Assembly (NCBI GenBank): GCA_013329925.1
Contig: DUJK01000132.1
Coordinates: 4,377-12,722 of the forward strand
Length of the DNA stretch: 8,346 nucleotides
Direction: 5' to 3'
Origin: Candidatus Poseidoniaceae archaeon
GTDB lineage: Archaea > Thermoplasmatota > Poseidoniia > Poseidoniales > Poseidoniaceae
Each line of letters starts with the position of its first letter. The stretch's first letter is position 1. A model generated the notes under the pieces. It did no database searches. It saw only the letters and a list, made by a program, of their open reading frames with translations, and was not told where the DNA came from. This document shows positions 6,925 through 8,346 of this stretch, one piece after another. Position numbers and translations under genes: made by a program.

Positions 6925-7494
6925 TCAGCCAAATAATTTAGAATCATCCAATCCGTTGTTGGATATCATTAACGGTATTGCGACAATTAAGCCACATACT
7001 GCACTACACACAGCACTAATACCAATTGCGATACCACTTACCACATCTTCATTCATATCGGCATTAGCAGCTGCTGCATCAGTATTACCGGTTAGTGAAA
7101 GAGCAATAGAGAATAAGAAGCCAATAATGATTCCAATCAATACAAGATAGACCCCTTTTCGTTGAAAATTCATCATCCAAATCCCACCAAGTATCGAGGT
7201 AGCAACTGAAATGATTCCCGAAACACTGTTTAATATGATATTTGAAGTAGTAATACCTTGTTCTTCTCTTATTTCGCTACTAGACCAACCAACAGCGGCC
7301 AACAGCAAAAATATCGCGTTGATGGCACCCCAAATGATCAGCAATATACCAATGACTTTAGCAGCAGAAGATGGTGGTTGCAAAAGAATTACTTGGTTAT
7401 TGAAACCCGTAGAAATCTGTGCAGTTTGCCCGTCTATCATTACTTGAGGAGCGGAGCCTTCAGTTTGTAAATCGTCCCATGGACTAGGTTGCAT
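6925..7494 (-). CDS. Four-helix membrane protein of unknown function
   Basis: A 189-residue protein that I do not recognise. It has a polar, Pro/Gln/Ser-containing N-terminal tail (~1-43, starting MQPSPWDDLQ) with no signal peptide, then four clear hydrophobic helices (~46-69, 86-108, 114-134, 151-177). The loop between helices 3 and 4 is Ala/Asp/Asn-rich (TDAAAANADMNEDV), and the C-terminal tail (NNGLDDSKLFG) is short and polar. Two cysteines lie in helix 4 (163 and 167). Such tail-plus-four-helix proteins are common among uncharacterised archaeal membrane proteins. It is the first gene of the operon leading to the GIDE-domain protein and thiolase, which hints at a membrane role with the GIDE protein. 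ATG 7494 has no GGTG site; a TATA-like box at 7535-7530 predicts a very short leader near it. The gene is confident, the function unknown. Confidence 0.8.
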   Translation of the reverse strand: MQPSPWDDLQTEGSAPQVMIDGQTAQISTGFNNQVILLQPPSSAAKVIGILLIIWGAINAIFLLLAAVGWSSSEIREEQGITTSNIILNSVSGIISVATSILGGIWMMNFQRKGVYLVLIGIIIGFLFSIALSLTGNTDAAAANADMNEDVVSGIAIGISAVCSAVCGLIVAIPLMISNNGLDDSKLFG

Positions 7495-7529
7495 GTGTGT
7501 CGGTGGTAGTAACAGTTATTCAACTATCG

Positions 7530-7535
7530 TATAAA
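7530..7535. promoter_or_regulatory. TATA-like box between divergent genes, possibly shared
   Basis: TATAAA on the plus strand (TTTATA on the minus strand) is the best TATA-like element in the 100-base gap between the 4-helix gene (ATG 7494) and the NAD kinase (TTG 7595). Transcription ~25 bases away would start near 7507 on the minus strand, about 12 bases before the ATG, or near 7558 on the plus strand, leaving ~37 bases including the GAGG site. No other convincing box was seen for either gene, so it may serve both or only one. Confidence 0.5.
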
Positions 7536-7594
7536 CCGTCAAAGATGGTTGTCTTGAAGAAGGAAGAACACTTGCGAGATATGAGGCGGACCTT

Positions 7595-8346
7595 TTGACA
7601 GACGTGCTTGTAGTTTTCAAAAAAAACTTTGAACAAGTTCATGATGAAAGTCTTCGTAAGGTAACCGAAATACTAAATCAAGTTAAACACGACTATGATG
7701 TTAGTTTTGATTTAAGAGCAAGAGAACAGGTAAGAAGAGCGGATTTCATTGGACGTGATTTGGTTATCGTTCTTGGGGGAGATGGTACTCTTACCAGTAT
7801 ATCTCACAATATCGATGCTGAAACACCTGTTATTGGAGTTAATTCACACCCAATCGATGATGACCCTAATGGAAGCTTTGGTTTCTATATGGATGCAAAT
7901 ATTGAAACTTTTTCTGCCGATATCGTGACCGCACTTTCTGGAAAGGCAATAATCAACCAAATACCCAGACTACAAGCAATAATTGACACAACTTCTGGTA
8001 ACAGATTTACGACCGACCCAGCGATGAACGATCTTTTGATAGCCAATACTCACCAATATGCACCAAGTAAGTATCATCTTCGACGAGATGGAAAAAAGTG
8101 TCGTCAACAAAGTAGTGGATTAGTATTTTCAACTTGGCTTGGCCAAGGTGCTTGGCTCAATCATATAATTGAACAGAACACGATTGAGGATTTAAGAAAA
8201 AATATTCAAGATAATCAAATAAACAATCACTACTTTGTCGTGGCTAGAGAAATATCGCATAAGCAAAGAAAAGACCAGCCGTGGTCATGGTTAGATTGGA
8301 CAGATCAGACTACTACCATAACATCAGATATGCACAGAGGATATGT
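7595..8346 (+). CDS. nadK: NAD kinase, 3' end outside window, probable TTG start
   Basis: The open frame runs off the window end with 250 residues visible. NAD kinase phosphorylates NAD+ (sometimes NADH) at the adenosine 2' hydroxyl to give NADP(H). Seen: a first strand VLVVFKKNFEQV, then LVIVLGGDGTLTSIS with the diagnostic GGDGT at 61-65 (catalytic Asp63), VIGVNSHP (~76-83), the AMNDLLIAN stretch (~143-151) in place of the usual Asn-Glu motif, and SSGLVFSTWLGQGAW (~171-185), matching the family's Gly-rich second substrate loop. The SSGL and GQGAW pattern is closer to the NADK2-like branch than to typical bacterial enzymes. The frame is open from 7535. TTG 7595 is chosen because GAGG (7583-7586) lies eight bases before it and it precedes the first strand; GTG 7604 is the alternative. 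It diverges from the 4-helix gene. Family confident, start moderate. Confidence 0.88.
   Translation, partial: MTDVLVVFKKNFEQVHDESLRKVTEILNQVKHDYDVSFDLRAREQVRRADFIGRDLVIVLGGDGTLTSISHNIDAETPVIGVNSHPIDDDPNGSFGFYMDANIETFSADIVTALSGKAIINQIPRLQAIIDTTSGNRFTTDPAMNDLLIANTHQYAPSKYHLRRDGKKCRQQSSGLVFSTWLGQGAWLNHIIEQNTIEDLRKNIQDNQINNHYFVVAREISHKQRKDQPWSWLDWTDQTTTITSDMHRGY

Noticed and set aside
1..8346. Mobile element, CRISPR array, tRNA/rRNA or defence system
   Set aside because: No transposase, integrase, terminal repeats, regular direct repeats or RNA gene features were seen, and all space is taken by core-style genes.

Overview
The window is a compact, A+T-rich stretch that looks archaeal, most like a marine planktonic euryarchaeon (Poseidoniales/Marine Group II or Marine Group III). 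The grounds are: a TraB/PrgY-type protein with the archaeal multi-helix C-terminal half, a DHH phosphoesterase with a Rossmann/RCK-like N-terminus, GGTG-core Shine-Dalgarno sites, TATA-like boxes at the right distance from starts, and almost no intergenic DNA. This placement is inferred from gene families and style; no rRNA or other marker gene is present. TGA is clearly a normal stop here (five genes end with it).

Layout. Bases 1-230 (+) hold the 3' end of a dihydropteroate synthase gene (folP). It runs tail to tail into a minus-strand operon, read right to left: LemA (3379-2804), DHH phosphoesterase (2779-1388) and TraB/PrgY-like membrane protein (1378-227). A 100-base divergent region (3380-3479) separates LemA from a plus-strand TauE/SafE-type permease (3480-4277). 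That permease ends three bases from a second minus-strand operon, read right to left: a four-helix membrane protein of unknown function (7494-6925), a membrane protein with a GIDE/MUL1-like domain (6885-5530) and a thiolase (5498-4281). A second 100-base divergent region with one TATA-like box (7530-7535) leads to a plus-strand NAD kinase (7595 onward) cut by the window end.

How the genes fit together. LemA and GIDE-domain proteins are recurrent partners in prokaryotic genomes. Here they sit in two minus-strand operons separated by the permease and thiolase genes. Together with the TraB-like protein and the 4-helix protein they suggest an envelope or membrane homeostasis locus, but no biochemical role can be read from sequence. 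FolP, NAD kinase and thiolase are ordinary metabolic enzymes.

Most interesting points. (1) The TraB-like and permease genes cannot be given complete N-termini from ATG, GTG or TTG. Each has a strong Shine-Dalgarno at correct spacing from a rare start codon (ATT at 1378-1376, CTG at 3480-3482), and the NAD kinase probably starts with TTG. Default starts (1336 and 3543) cut conserved motifs. (2) The TraB frame is continuous with the DHH frame across a single TGA, and its Shine-Dalgarno overlaps that stop. (3) A perfect 7-bp inverted repeat lies immediately before the GIDE-domain start. No mobile element, CRISPR array, tRNA or rRNA was seen, and no gap exceeds about 100 bases.
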